A DNA stretch of 64,000 nucleotides from Hyaloscypha bicolor E. Its lineage: Eukaryota > Ascomycota > Leotiomycetes > Helotiales > Hyaloscyphaceae. The stretch lies in assembly GCF_002865645.1 (NCBI RefSeq), contig NW_020194589.1, positions 1,100,812 to 1,164,811 on the forward strand, read 5' to 3'. The notes under the pieces were generated by a model. It was not told the DNA's origin, searched no databases, and saw nothing but the letters and a program-made list of their open reading frames with translations. The position numbers and the translations under genes are program-made. Positions 1 to 12,415 of this stretch are shown one piece after another; the stretch's first letter is position 1; each line of letters starts with the position of its first letter.

Positions 1-1752
1 TTCTTCTATCGAGGATAACGATAGAGACTTGTACGAGATGAGGTTCTTCTACCATCACCGCCAAGCCCTAAAGGCTAGTCTTGATTCTACCTCAAGCCTC
101 TTGAAACGGCAAGTAGAGGACTTATTGGACTTACTTCAGGAGACTCACGGGACAACGTACTCCACAGTAGACCAACATTTAAGTCAAGGGCTTATCCACC
201 GGGATCACCTGGAGTCATTATATTGTCCGAACTCGATAGTTGTATCGAGAAACGAGGGGCCACTCTCAGCCTATGTGTTACGTGCTTGGCCAGTAGGTAC
301 TTCCGCTCTTACCTTGGACTGCTGGTATTGGGGGTATGATGGCGAATTTCTACATCGAAAGCCCACAACCAAACGCGTTTTGCGTCCTTTAAAGAACGTA
401 GTTCAAATCCGAGATCTCGAGTTGTTCCCTCTGGAATTCGCGACGGAGGAAGAAAAGACCACCCTCGAGCTGAGAGGGCAGAAATTTTGGTCTCTGAGAT
501 ACCAGAACCTTGCCTCTTACGATGGATGGGATTTTAAAAGGGAGCAGCACTATGTAAGTCTACTTAACGTTCATTACCAACACAAAAGAGCTATCTAATC
601 TCTTCATGGATTCAATAGTCAAATGAAGCTCGGTGCGTGATTGACTACAAGACATACCGAAGATTTCATCCCATGGCAAACATGTTCAGCTTTTCCGTCG
701 ATTCCCTGGCTCCTTTCGACCGCTGGCCTGAACATATTTCGCATGACACTATTCTGGACAACAAGCTCCTAATTCTACTCCCGCCTTTCATACACGGCTT
801 CTTTCTCAAGGAGAAGAAATGGGGTAGGCATACCATGTGTTGAAATCTGACGGTCAAATTGCTGATATCTTCAACAGTGACACTATTAGTCGACAGAGTT
901 GGCTCAGTCACATGGAATAAAGACGCATTCGAGCGTCTCGTACTCCCCAAGAAAACCAAAGACTTAGTCAAAGCCCTCGTCATGGTCCGTACCTCAAAAC
1001 TAGGCGAGAAACAAGGAATGAGTATTCTTGGGAGGGGGAAGCGAGACGATCTCATCGCGGGAAAAGGCAACGGTCTCATCATGCTACTCCACGGAAGTCC
1101 CGGGACAGGCAAGACACTGACAGCCGAGAGTGTCGCCGAGATAGCAGAAATGCCTCTGTACAATGTGACCTGCGGCGACATAGGCACGAGCGCCGATGAA
1201 GTCGAGAAATACCTACAGACGGTTCTAGTTTTGGGAAAGGCGTGGAACTGTGTTCTCCTCCTCGACGAAGCTGATGTTTTTCTCGAGGAACGGAGTATGT
1301 CTGATTTGGAGAGGAACAGTTTGGTCTCGGTGTTCCTTCGGACATTGGAATATTACGATGGCATCCTAATCCTCACAAGCAACCGCGTTGGAACTTTCGA
1401 CGAAGCTTTCAAGTCCCGCATCCAAGTTGCACTTCACTACCCGAATCTTGACCGTGTTGCCCGAAAGAAGATCTGGAAGAACTTCTTCGATATGATGGAA
1501 GCGGATGAGGAGAACGTGAACCTGGATGAGCTGAACAAACACATGCAGGAGCTGGCGGATCAGGATATGAATGGACGGGAGATCAGAAATTCGCTCACTA
1601 CGGCGCGGCAGATCGCACTTTTTCAGAATGATACGCTGTCGTGGGAGCATGTTGAGCAAGCGATCACGACATCAAGGGATTTCAAGAAGTACCTTGGGGC
1701 TGTTCATAAGCATACGGATGACCAGTATGCTCGTGACAACGAACTGCGATGA
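1..1752 (+). CDS. AAA-family ATPase with N-terminal DUF7025-type region (5' end outside window)
   Basis: Exons about 1..553, 619..823 and 878..1752; introns 554..618 (phase 0) and 824..877. The first in-frame ATG is at 29, but the frame stays open to the window edge, so the true start is probably upstream; at least 534 residues are present. The first half matches the fungal DUF7025 region (motif LLPPFIHGFFLKEKKW, then WNKDAFERLVLP leading into the ATPase core). The core shows Walker A GSPGTGKT (about 1099-1122), Walker B LLLLDEADVF (about 1255-1284), a sensor-like LTSNR and the downstream SRIQVALHYPNL segment that in this family carries the arginine finger. Members are soluble, BCS1/spastin-like fungal ATPases of unknown substrate. 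Family assignment is strong; biological role is unknown. Confidence 0.88.
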
Positions 1753-2502
1753 AGTCATTTACTTTTCAAAACAATCCATAGTCTTCCTAATACCCTGTCC
1801 TCTGACATTGGAGGCACAATCCACTATGTTTGTGACATCAAACTACGACGAGGTGGTCAGACTAAGGGTTGCTTTCCCAGACAATCGGGGATTAAGGAAG
1901 AGATATGAAAAAGAACCCTCATGGACCGGATGCGCTTGGAAGAAACAACTTGGGCTAATTGGGAATCATATGTGGCCATTATCATATTTTGCCAGGCTTG
2001 GCAGTGTTCCGCGTGGTATCAGTACGTAATCGATACTAGAATGGATTATTTAGTGATACATAGACTAATACTAGATCGATTCCGGAATGATTCCCAAGCG
2101 AGTTCAGGCTAAGTACCTTACATAGTAAATTTATATGAGAGGTACATAGAGAGGGGGTAGCGAGGGAGGGCAAGGGCGGCCGGGGGGTAAGAAACAAGAT
2201 AAGGAATGCTAAAAATTATACCTTTTGAAAGTATTATAAAAATAATAAAAACGACTAAAACTCTATACTAGTATCACCAATTTACTAATATTAGCTTACT
2301 TTTTTTACTTAGAGATACTTATTATAGTAAAATTTTAGTCTAAGAGGAAAAGGTAAGGGGTTCCAATTCTTCGCTTGGGATCTATTCCAAGTCGATCCAT
2401 GCTAATCCAATCCAATCCCTGGAATAAAGTGGACTACAGGCACTCCTAGATCACCGGCAAGCCTGTATTTTGCCGTTCTGCACTGCTCTTTCAGCCTCGA
2501 AG
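1753..2502. other. Intergenic, partly AT-rich, likely repeat relic
   Basis: No gene is supported here. 2200-2340 is strongly AT-rich (runs of TA, AAT and TTT), whereas the flanks are ordinary. It shares a short TAGCTTACTTTT-like string with the AT-rich stretch near 27745-27830, consistent with (but not proving) relics of one RIP-mutated repeat. Confidence 0.4.
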
Positions 2503-3607
2503 CTAAGCACTAATCCGATCCGTCCTCGCCAACTTGTACTCCGGGCACCAGTCGTCCAAGATCGGATTCTTAAGGAACCTAGTGGGTTGACTGTACATAA
2601 TTAGCATGTGAGGTTTCTATTTCTTCAGATAACTTACTGTAATCCCAGAGGGTTAGGATAATCTATCGTTTCCACAGCAAAGGTTCTCGCAATCTCCACC
2701 GATGGGAGCTTGATACCATCTTCATTCCCTTCCTCCAACTCTTTCTTTTTAAGTTCACTCACCCTGCAAAATCTTAGCTCAGAACCGCGCAGATATCTAT
2801 CATGGAGGAAACTCACCTTGCATAGAACCACTGATCCTCAGCACGCATTCCCTTAGCCTCATGCCAGTTAAACTCATCCAGAACCCTCAACATCGTCGTT
2901 CTTTTCCTCAAGCTAAGACCTCCATTATATCCAACCCCATGTCTAGGCACAATCGGTGCACCGATCAAATCCCACTCGAAAAAGTCCTCGACGCTTCGGA
3001 CCGAGTTCGCACATATGATGCTGTCGCCTTGGAAGATTAGGACGTGCTCCGCAGGCGCCAGATCCTCCCACATCCATTTTTTGGTAAGGAATTCGGAGAC
3101 GGAGTCCCAGGAGGGGAAGTATACGCCGTCAGCAAGCGGGCGGACGATCACTCTGCCGGCTTTTATGTAGCGGTTGAGGGCGTGCGATGTGCTGAAACTT
3201 CCAAAGTTCTCTGCTGGTGTATAAATCAGAACAGGCCAGTCGGGCCCGAGGACTGTAGCGAAGTGGAGGATAAGGGGGATGATGCCTCCTGACTGGCGGG
3301 TTTCGACGATTACAGCGACTTTGTTGCTGGTGCTGATATTGGCTGTGACACCGCTCACGGAATTATCGACTTTTGAGGAATCCTTTCCAGACGTCAGAGA
3401 TGTGTAGACATCATGGATTTTGCCAGACAGTGAGAAGGAGCTAGAATTAGCCTTGGTTGTCGGAGCAGTTACTCGAGGGACGGAAGTTTTGAGGGTATTA
3501 ACCAAGAGCCAAAGTAGAAGAATAGACCACAATGTGGGCCATAACAATTGTTTGACCCTGACTTTTCCTAGACCAGGAAATGATGGGATTAACATTTTCC
3601 GTGCCAA
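2503..3607 (-). CDS. DUF5672-domain type II membrane protein (glycosyltransferase-like)
   Basis: Three exons on the minus strand: 3607..2817, 2763..2638 and 2590..2503 (334 residues). The last exon is short; it was found because the frame otherwise stops just after NPLGL, while splicing at GTAAGT (2637) to a CAG acceptor (2591) continues as HQPTRF...DDWCPEYKLARTDRIS, the expected DUF5672 ending. Residues about 19-40 are one hydrophobic segment behind a short basic cytosolic tail, i.e. a signal anchor for the secretory pathway. The lumenal part contains VAVIVETRQ, IFQGDSIICANS, DLIGAPIV and YNGGLSLR, the hallmark blocks of DUF5672. These proteins are thought to be glycosyltransferases, but donor and acceptor are unknown. 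It is transcribed divergently from the gene at 4436. Confidence 0.88.
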
Positions 3608-4435
3608 AAGTTGTCGGCTTGAACATATGTTAGAAGCAAGATATGGTGATTGAGAAACCGTTTTGCTGCAGGGAGTTCGGTTCCCGTGTCCTTACTCCTC
3701 AGTTGCTGTTCGAAGGGATGGATTCGGATCCAGAAGATGGGTGATCACCCTCTCATCACGTCTGCAAAGTCTCCCAATTACGCCCTCGAAGATCCGTACC
3801 TAGACGTGGGCGGAGACCGTCCCTCGTACAATTGACATGGAAGCAGAGGTCAATACAGGATGTGGAGTGCAATTGTTAGCAACGACGGTTCAAAGATTGC
3901 GACTAGAGTTACTTTGAACTAAGGGGTGGTGCGAATGGACGTCGTGCTGGACTTTCCTCCTTGCTTCCCACATGTCTTGCTCCTTTTTTCCAGCCGCGAA
4001 CTCCATTTTCGTTCTGGATTAAAAGCATCACCAACTAGCAACCCAATCAATCAAAATAAAATTTGCAACCCGTTTGAACTTTAAGCATAAAGAATACATT
4101 TTTTGAGTGAGTTTACCCACTCTAAGCCTTTGTTGAAAGAAGCAGAGAAAATGCGTGTTGTCATCTTTCGATCACTCACATTCCTTCGGTTTCCCGCAAT
4201 TAAGACACCCTGCCAAGGGATCTTATTCGGGAAAGCTCCAAGGGGAAGATGAGACAACCATTCTGGAGTGGCAGTTTCGTACTAATTGAAATTTCCCATC
4301 TTCTTAATCCACTCTTTGCACTTGTTCTTCACAATAACGATGTGCCCCCCCCCCCCCCCCCCCCCCAAATCCTCTGGACCCTTTTAAATTCCACTTTATT
4401 CCACATGATTTGATTTTTACGGCGTTATCAGAAAG
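3608..4435. promoter_or_regulatory. Shared divergent promoter region with poly-C run
   Basis: About 0.8 kb separates the start codons of two divergently transcribed membrane-protein genes, so both promoters must lie here. It contains a pure run of 22 C (4345..4366) about 70 bp upstream of the plus-strand start codon. No coding region is supported. Confidence 0.5.
4345..4366. repeat. 22-nt homopolymer C tract
   Basis: Uninterrupted C22 just upstream of the ATG at 4436. Such tracts are length-unstable in replication and sequencing, so the exact count is uncertain. Confidence 0.9.
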
Positions 4436-5620
4436 ATGGCAACACTAAATTTGGGCGTGGCGCCAAATTGGAAGCTTGTCGCCGCCTTAGGAGCTCTTGT
4501 TTTTGTATGGATCTTGTCAGGACTGCCACTGCACCGCGCGCAAGCAAGTTCCGTGTAATTCATGAACTAGCCCAATGTGCTAACGGGTAGTAGACTATTT
4601 TCAGAGATTCTCAAAGTGAAGTCCACTTGGAGCAGCGTCCGGTAGATTCAACTGCGTTCGATTCGGAATTTCTCGAGATATTTCCCTTGGAAGGAGACGA
4701 GGAAAGTGCACAAGAGATAGCAGCAGCGCCAATCAAAGACGGGATGAGACCACTTGTACTCTACACCTACGCTGAATCGCCAAATGCAAGAGCAAACCTC
4801 GAATTCTTCATCGCGAAAGGCGTTCACGGAGCAGCAGATTTCATCTTCGTTTTCAACGGAGAAACAGATGCGACGGAACTCATACCATACCAGCCGAACC
4901 TCAAAATTATAAAGCGAGAGAATAAGTGTTTCGATCTCGGGACGATAGGCGAAGTCCTCATGAAGGATGGTCTGTGGAAGAATTACAAGAGGTTTATTAC
5001 TCTGAACGCGAGCATTCGAGGGCCATTCTTCCCGGTATATGCCTCCAGCAGCTGCTGGACTGATGTATTTCTGGACAGAGTCAATGAGAAAGTTAAGGTA
5101 AGAAAATTCCCTGCTGGTAAAGATGTTCACTAATGTTCCATAGCTCGTAGGTACAACTTTCAACTGCATCCCCAGGCCACACCTACAATCTATGCTGTTC
5201 GCCACAGACGATATTGGCATGGCGATTCTCCTGGACCCGACACTTGCAAACTCGGCCTCGATTGAGGACTACTGGGGAACAAAAGATGACCCGGTCGGCT
5301 TCACTCAATGCTACGAGACGCTGAAGCTGGCTGTCCATTCCGAGGTTGGAATCACGGAGCTAATAAGATCGCAAGGATATGAGGTGGACAGCTTGTTGAC
5401 AGCATTCCATGCTGCAACACCGACAAGCTATTGCGAGAAGAACGGATATCCAGAAGATATCTTGTACGATAGAAAGTACTATGGAGCCAATGTCCATCCC
5501 TACGAGACGGTGTTCATCAAGGCAAACAGGGACATTGACCCAACGCTTCTTGAGGACATGACGACATGGCATCTGGATCAAAACACAACGAGCTGGAATA
5601 CATGTGGTGGACAAGTCTGA
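4436..5620 (+). CDS. Type II membrane protein, putative glycosyltransferase-like
   Basis: Exons 4436..4554, 4605..5097 and 5144..5620 (362 residues). The 50- and 46-nt introns are GT-AG and keep phase. Residues about 14-32 form one hydrophobic signal anchor after a short N-terminal tail. The lumenal part shows DFIFVFNGETD, LGTIGEVL, RFITLNASIRGPFFP, WTDVFLDRV, LVGTTFNCIPRPHLQSM and YETVFIKANR, a pattern I associate with an uncharacterised family of fungal and algal Golgi-type proteins related to glycan biosynthesis. The exact family name is not certain, and no DxD metal motif is claimed. It pairs head-to-head with the DUF5672 gene, which suggests co-regulation in glycan or cell-wall work; that is inference. 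Confidence 0.83.
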
Positions 5621-6454
5621 TCAGGTTCCAAATTGTGCTACTAGAACTCACGGGGATAGTATGACGTAGGCTGAATAGTCCAAGCTTCAGAGCTGCGAAA
5701 AGATATCAGGAGCGCTGTCATGCGAGGGTAGGTCTCACCAAGCATGACAAAAGGGGAGATATCCAACCCGAGGAAGAGAATGGAACAAGGGATGGGTGTT
5801 CTTCCCAAGATCACGTGAATATCTTGGGAAAGGTGTTGTTCTTCAAACCGAAAGGCATATCCCTCAACACTAGTAGCGTTGTTGGCTTCCTTCCATTCCC
5901 CTTCTCTTGTATTCCCTAGAAGTATCTTCAAGAATGTGTACGTTAGGAAAGCAGGGGGAATATGCAACCACAACTTGAATTGAGAACACTCGGGTATTCT
6001 ATTTGGGAGAACAAGAGATACAATGCAGCAACCTCGGAGGGAAACAAGACATACTTGCGTTTCAGATGATTCTTTGACATTCATCTCATTGTGGTGAAGT
6101 CATGGTAGGGAGAGAGCATGGAATCGAGAGTGAGGAAGAAACTTAGTGTCGTTGCTTGACTTGACAAAAAAGTGAAGTCGCTCCTGGTTGTTCTTGCCCA
6201 CCTCTCCTTTGTCAACACTGGGCTTAAGGTCGGCAACCGCCATCGTAAGAACCGTTCACTTTTAATCATTCGAAGTCACATTCTCTCAATAAAGTGAATG
6301 CGACAACAGCCTCGCAATGGAGTCGCTTCGGCTACTTTTCGAATTTCGTCCCGGTCTCGCACCCTAACGTTCGATCTCCATCTTTCGAAAATCACGAAGA
6401 CAACAACATCGTGCGTCTTTGATGGCGACATTACCGGCAATGCCACACAGCAAG
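5621..6454. other. Intergenic with weak minus-strand reading frames
   Basis: Holds a 147-codon minus-strand frame (6084..5641) and a short one starting with ATG at 6252. Neither resembles a known family nor joins to the other in phase, so I do not call genes. A CACGTG hexamer lies at 5812. The right part should hold the promoter of the gene starting at 6455. Confidence 0.4.
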
Positions 6455-8430
6455 ATGGAGGTTTCTGATTCTACAGAGAAGTAAGTGTATAGCAATTATT
6501 CAGACAAATCTGGGAGAGAGGGCTCCAAGCTGACACACTACCGTTGCCTAGGACGAAGTCGTATACCAATGAGACTGAGGAGCTTCGAGCTGCTCTCTCC
6601 GAAGCACTCCGTAGAGAAGACGAGCTTCGATCACAACTGTCCTTACCCAGTCCCGACGATACTGCCGACACAGCCACTTGTTTGTTCTTCAAAAAGTTTC
6701 CCCCCGAGTTGAGAGATCGCATCTACAAGTGTCTCTTAGTCAATCCGGACTTATCGACCACCAGGAGTTTAAAGGGATGGAGACGACAAGCAGTAGGAGA
6801 TGAGAGCAGAGGCGCCGCTTACAAATTTCGGCTGTCGCCACAGATACTCCGAGTGTGCAGCCAAGCCCATAATGAAGCAAAGCCGATACTTTACAATAAC
6901 AACATCTTTGTCATCGAATTTGTGACCAAGGATATTGGATATGCAGTGCAGTCCCCCGTCCTCAGATTCGCCAACAAAGAGGCACAGCGATATCGGCCCT
7001 CCCATATCAAGTTCCTCCAGGAATACTACCCATGGATCACAAATGTGAAGCACTGGAAAATTATTCTCACCACTAATCCGGACGACAAGTTGTACTCACC
7101 TGACGATTCTTTCACGTACTTCTGCCGCCACCTGTGCTTCAACAAACCCCGATCTTTGGAGGTGCTTTTACTGCCGCAGGGAGGTGCGTTCAGGCTCCCG
7201 AGGTTTACTGGCATTGCTCCCTTGACTCCGAGGCGTTTCCATGACCCTAAAGAAGTCCTGCAACCGTTGACAATGCTGCGAAACATCGCCAGCCTGAAGA
7301 TCGGCGAGGTTGAAGGCAGTGATTTACCATCTACCTACGATCCATCTCAACCTCTGGTCTCGAACAACATCCCCCAAGAGTTGAAAGTCAGTCTTCGGAC
7401 CCTGGTGGCAGGCAATACTCCAATCAATTACGTTTTCAGGATGTACGAGAAATTACTTGAGTATGCTCAAGCCTTTGAGAGGAACCCTCGTTTCAGGGCG
7501 GAGATGAATCCTGCATGGGGAGCTGCACGAAGAAACCGTGATGAAAGAGCAAGACGCGTGTTCGCTTCGCGCGAGTTCAATCCCTTCAAGCAAGAACCTT
7601 TCCACCCCGTTGAGACGAACCTTGAAATGGCAAGCATTGCGAGCGAGGACAACGATGCCGATGCATTCAAGCAGGCACGGAGCGCTGTGCTCGAATATCT
7701 GGAACCCCAATATCAGAGAATCGTGGCACAGGCAGCTGCAATGGCCGAGTTTGTAAAGGCTGAAAATAGGCACAAAGAAGAGAGAGGTTGGCCATCTCTA
7801 TTCCAAGGCTTCGACTACCCGCCTCAGAAAGACCTGCTTACGACCTGTCTTCTGTTCCTCGAGGACTACGCAGCAACCTTCGTTCGAGATGTCCCCTCTC
7901 ACACCAAATTCCACATCCGCAAGGAAAAGGACGAGTTTGACTTTGCTTACTCAATACTGGAGAGAGAGATAACCATGAAGATGCTGCGCAATGTGCACGG
8001 TTTGCAGAATATGGTCTATGCTACCAGGGAGTGGAGAAAGTGGTTCAAGAGTGCGGTTGACGACATGGATAGACAGTATCTCGCGATCCGCAAGGCCAGG
8101 AAGGCACTCCTCGACTTTGATGGTGACGACGACTTTGGTTGCGATATCGACTTGGAGCTTTGGCGTTGCGATGAGATGATAGACTGGGGTTCCACTGAGA
8201 GAATCTTGCACCCACTCCGCCTGCCAACTGCCGATGAGCTGCAGGAGTACGAGCAAGGGAGAGCTGCTGCCGAGGCTACTGAGACAGGGGAGACCGGTGA
8301 GACTGGTGAGGCTGTGGAGGCTGCGGAGGATAGTCAAGCTGGGGAGGATAGTCAAGTTCCTGAGGCCGCGGAGACTGGTGAAATTGAGGCAGAGCCGGAA
8401 AATGCAGACGTCTCGGATGTTGAGGGATGA
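6455..8430 (+). CDS. F-box/2EXR-like fungal family protein, paralogue 1
   Basis: Exons 6455..6480 and 6552..8430 (634 residues). The first exon encodes only about nine residues and ends in phase 2, as in the paralogues at 38354 and 40805; the start ATGGAG was chosen because all three then begin ME. In-frame ATGs at 6422 and 6440 are alternatives. After a short charged helix (EELRAALSEALRREDEL), an F-box-like motif FFKKFPPELRDRIYKCLL is followed by LSPQILRVCSQAHNEA, the pattern of fungal F-box/2EXR-type proteins. The C-terminal half carries family blocks YAQAFERNPRFR, EYLEPQYQRI, LFLEDYAATFVRDV and MDRQYLAIRKARKAL, then an acidic tail with repeated ETGETGE. F-box-like proteins usually bind Skp1 or act as scaffolds; ligase function here is only inferred. 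Confidence 0.88.
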
Positions 8431-8959
8431 ATCTGTAATGCGAGGCTACATCGTTCTTCTCCCCTCCTTCATGTACGATAAAGAACGCAAATAAATGACA
8501 GACCGAAACGAGAGATCTCCTATGCCTAGCTTATGTGAAGGCTCTCGAGGAAACAAAGGTGAACCACACCGCACACTCGCAAGGCGGGGTAGAGATCAAG
8601 AATCATGTGTATACAACAATGCAGTGCATCTAAAGTACATTATATCCGTTCTCTCATACATACACCTCTTTTCCCCTCCCAATGTACCCTCATCACTCCT
8701 TTTGAATCTCCAACCCCATGTGAGATCATGAGTTGGAGGAAATCTGACCTTTGAAACGGGAATAGAAGAGAAGAAAGAAATTATCAACCCAAAACGCCGA
8801 GGTGCTTCCATCCACCTGAAATGCAGAGAGTGCAGAGTCTACCTCTATTGTGGAGTGTACCACAAGCCAGCCAGCCCACTCTAAACCCATCCTGCCCTAC
8901 CATCTACTGAAAGAAAGCCTCGTCAACTCCCTGCTCAGGCTCCTACGCCTCACCCTCGC
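8431..8959. other. Intergenic between convergent genes
   Basis: Lies between two gene 3' ends and should hold both 3' UTRs and polyadenylation signals; AATAAATG occurs at about 8491. No gene seen. Confidence 0.6.
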
Positions 8960-11181
8960 CTACTTTTCCCCACCACCACCCATCGCCCGCGGCAACCCTC
9001 TCCACCCCTCTTTACTCGGCAGCTTCCCAAAGCCGCCATCCAAATCCAGTATAATCTTCAGCGCATTCCTGCTCCTCAGGTAAGACAACGGCCCCTCCTG
9101 GCCCTGCAGCCCGGCACCGCTAGGTAGCGCACCAACACCCATATGCTTCGCATTTTCATCTCCCTTATCTCCAGGTAAGGGGAGGAGGTTTTGTAATACT
9201 TCGTACGCCGCTAATGTGAAGCCGAATTGCGGAGATGAGCGCAGGATACGCGCTGGTCCACCTTTGAAGAAAGCGCGGAAGCCTTCTTCTTTCCAGATTG
9301 TTTGGGCGCAGTGTCTTAAACTCGTGTAGGAGGTATCGCCCTTCCTCGCCTCAACTTGAAGCCTCGTCTTTATCACATCGCAAGGCGTAGTGAGGTACGC
9401 GGCCGGCATGCCGGCAATCGCACCCGCGGTGAGCAGTTGCAAGATGCCGAGCTTCTTGGTCTGCGATTCGCCGAAGTAGTCCCGCTTCAGGTGGTTGTAG
9501 GTTGGGAAGTAGATTGCTGAGAAGGGGACGTCGCGGAGGAGACAGGCGGAGGCGCCTTTGTACAGCCCGACGAGACCCAGGTTTCGCACGATCCACATTG
9601 CGCTGCGCCGGGGCGCGCCTTCGACGTTCTTGGCTACTTCTCCTTGCACTTGGAGTCGGATTTTGACGATCTCGAGGGGGTTGGTGAAGATCTGGGGGGT
9701 GTTAGTGGGGTAGACGGATATGGAAAGGGGAGGGTGACGTACGACTTGGCAGGCGCCAGCGGAACCACCTGCTAAGATTTCGTGGGGGATCCAGATCTTG
9801 CCATCGGGAGCGGAGAAATGACCTCGAACGAGATCGTTCACTGTCAATTTAATGGCTTTCTCTGGCGCTACACCAACAAGTTGTGGTAACACACCAGAGT
9901 AGAGACCCTTGAATCCTTCGTTTCGAATAACTTTCTTTGCGCAGTCCAAGGAGTTCTTATACAGCATTTCTCCTACTCGAGATGAACGCTGGTTCTGCAT
10001 TCGTGTCTTGACAAGATCAATCGGGTACACCATGAATGCACCGAAGGCTCCTGCTAAGGAACCGAGGGCGAAGTGGTGCACCGATTCGAGGATGCTGTGG
10101 AGGACATGTTGGGTTGTGGTTTTGGCTTTCGTGGCGACGTCGCTGTATGCGTTGTAGAGGGGGTTGCGCCATGAGGCATCGAGGACCTTTGCGAAGTCCG
10201 AGAGGCCGAGGCGTCCTGATGGTTCGTCGAGACTGGCGAAATGGAAGAGAATGTCGGCTTCCATAGGAGTGAAGAGCGAGAAACGGGTAATGCGTGCTGC
10301 TTCGTTGAGGAAATCTGTCCGGGTGATTTTGCCATCTGTGCTGTGAATTGTAGCTTGTCTGATGATCATCTCCACCAGGTCCATCTCTCTAATCATGTTC
10401 TGGAAGGCGCGGACGTTGGCATAGGAGATTTTGGTGCCTGCCGAGATGTTGCAGAGGGTGTGGAGGTTTTCGAGGAGGTGGTCGGAGAGCTTGTGTCTGG
10501 CCGTCTCGAGGATGATGCGCTGAAAGTCTTCGGGCTCGATATATCCATCGCCATCTTTATCGAAGTGATGGAAGGCTTGTCGTATCCTCTCTCCTTGCAG
10601 ACCTCTAAGCATTTGTGTGAATTGTGGGTATGTCAGATCATGTCTCCGCTTCTTCCCACCGCTGTACAAGGTCGCCCATTCGCAGTTCCAGTCGAACGGA
10701 ATGCTATCCGGGCCCTTGTTTATCTCGTACAGTTTCTTCAGATCATCGTACTTGACCGTCCCAGTGCCCTCGACGTCAAATAATCGGAACGCAATCTCGT
10801 ACTCGGCATCTGGTTTTGCTAAAAGGTTCTCAAAAGTTCCCCAGTCAAACAGGTTGATCTTGCCCGTATTCCGTCTATCGGCAACTCTGAAGAGGATGGC
10901 ATACTGTTCGCGCTTAATCTTGTGCTGTTTGTAGACACCAATCATCAGTCAATGGCAGCAAACAAGGGTCTCAGAATATAACTCACATAATCCTCTCCCT
11001 CCGGCGCAATGGCATTAATAAACTCCTCCTCGCCCATGAACAGCTCTCCACTCTTCTCATCCTTCCGCGCATTCTTATCGAAGGTGGCCTTGGACTGCGC
11101 CGACAGCTGCACATCAGTAGGGAGCTCCGAGCCCAGCAGTGACTCCTTCACCACCTCCTTCACCTTCGTAACATCAGCCAT
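8960..11181 (-). CDS. AGC1: Mitochondrial aspartate/glutamate carrier with EF-hand N-terminus (Agc1/aralar type)
   Basis: Minus-strand exons 11181..10987, 10924..9743 and 9691..8960 (702 residues). The N-terminal half is an EF-hand regulatory domain (clear loop DKDGDGYIEPEDF; degenerate loops near DRRNTGKINLFDW and DVEGTGTVKYDDL), as in calcium-responsive carriers, although fungal Agc1 activity is usually calcium-independent. The C-terminal half has three mitochondrial-carrier repeats with signatures PIDLVKTRMQ, PLEIVKIRLQ and PCDVIKTRLQ. It sits in the inner mitochondrial membrane, exchanging aspartate for glutamate in the malate-aspartate shuttle. The second intron splits AGACQV from IFTNPLEIV, restoring the conserved sequence. 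Length agrees with filamentous-fungal orthologues. Confidence 0.95.
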
Positions 11182-12415
11182 CTTGATTCAGGCCTCAAAA
11201 CGCGTCTCCGTTCCTTCCAGCACCCTTCTCCTCGAAAACTAGCTGGCGAGGAGCAGCGGTGAAGAGTTCTCTCTGCGGCAATTAAAAGTCTGTCTGTCGT
11301 GGGATGGGGGTCCACGAAAAATGGGGGAACGGTAACAAGAGCGGTGGAACCGGCGCTACACGTTTGCGCGAGCGAGGGGGAAAAAAAAAGCAAGTTGTGA
11401 AAACTCGGCACAACGATATGCCAATGGGTGTGGGTGATGCAGTTCTGACTCTGAGCGAGCGTGGGCGAGGTGATTAAGAGATGTAGAAGCTGGGGAAGTG
11501 ATGTGTAAGGTCTGGGGAGAGGTGCCAGTCTAAACCACAAGAAAAATGGCTTCGGACAGCCGCAAAATTGACTTCGGATTTAGGTCGGGCAAGGCGAGCT
11601 TTGATAAAATTTGAGCAGGGGCCATTCGCTTGCGTCACCCTATTGAGCTTAGCTTAGTGTCGGCCAGAGGTTTTGGGCCCCTAAAAGAAAGCTTAACAAA
11701 AGCGGCTAGATGAGAACGAGTCAGATCCCCTCCAATCATAGTGGACGAAAGGATGTTACCCCTGACATTGACACGAAAACAAATTTACTTTCTGCTGTAC
11801 TCACAATCACGACGAAAAATCAAGATGTTTACTGTTTGCAGAACTATTCACAAAGTCTCTACTTCTAAGGTGTGTGTAGAGGTTACCCTTCATGACCGTA
11901 AACGCCATGCAATCCAGAGAAACAAAGAGACGCCATTACATGTGGGGAAGGAGAGTACAAAGCATCACTGAGCAAGCTGCCCAAGCGTCTATTTTTTCAC
12001 CTCTCCACCAAGCTCACAGGAATGAATGAGCGATGCATGCTGAAGGAAGTTCGTGGTCTCGTCTTATCATGAGGCATCGTTACGCTTGAAAAGCAGATGG
12101 TTTTTGGGAGACGAAATGGCCGAGTCGAGTCACGAATAACAAGTTCGAGAATGAGGACCATGTGGAATCGGAATCGTGAATGTATGCGCGGAAGTCACAT
12201 AACTGTATGACTCGCTCCTCCAGTGTGGAAGCTGCGCGATCTAATAAAGTTGCTGTGTTGTAATGGCGGACACGACATAATAGAGTAGGATGTACCAAAT
12301 TGAAGACGTGCAGAGGGGCCAAATCTGGTCCAAAAAATATACAGAGAATCGAAATTTTGTGCTTTTGGTTGCGAGGGGTTTGTAGTATCGAGGGAGCTTG
12401 CTGGGATTTCGTAGC
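11182..12415. other. Intergenic: AGC1 promoter and cyclin 3' flank
   Basis: The left part should be the promoter and 5' UTR of the carrier gene; the right part is the 3' flank of the cyclin gene. No coding region, RNA gene or repeat was recognised. Confidence 0.5.

Noticed and set aside
2480..2570. 5S rRNA-like text (CGAAGCTAAGCAC)
   Set aside because: No further 5S match or Pol III internal control region; the stretch is explained by the last exon of the DUF5672 gene and its flank.
5641..6269. Minus-strand frames of 147 and 62 codons
   Set aside because: No recognised family, no phase-consistent join, and no sign of coding beyond openness.
7453..8355. Antisense frames over paralogue 1
   Set aside because: Shadows of a gene with conserved family blocks on the plus strand.
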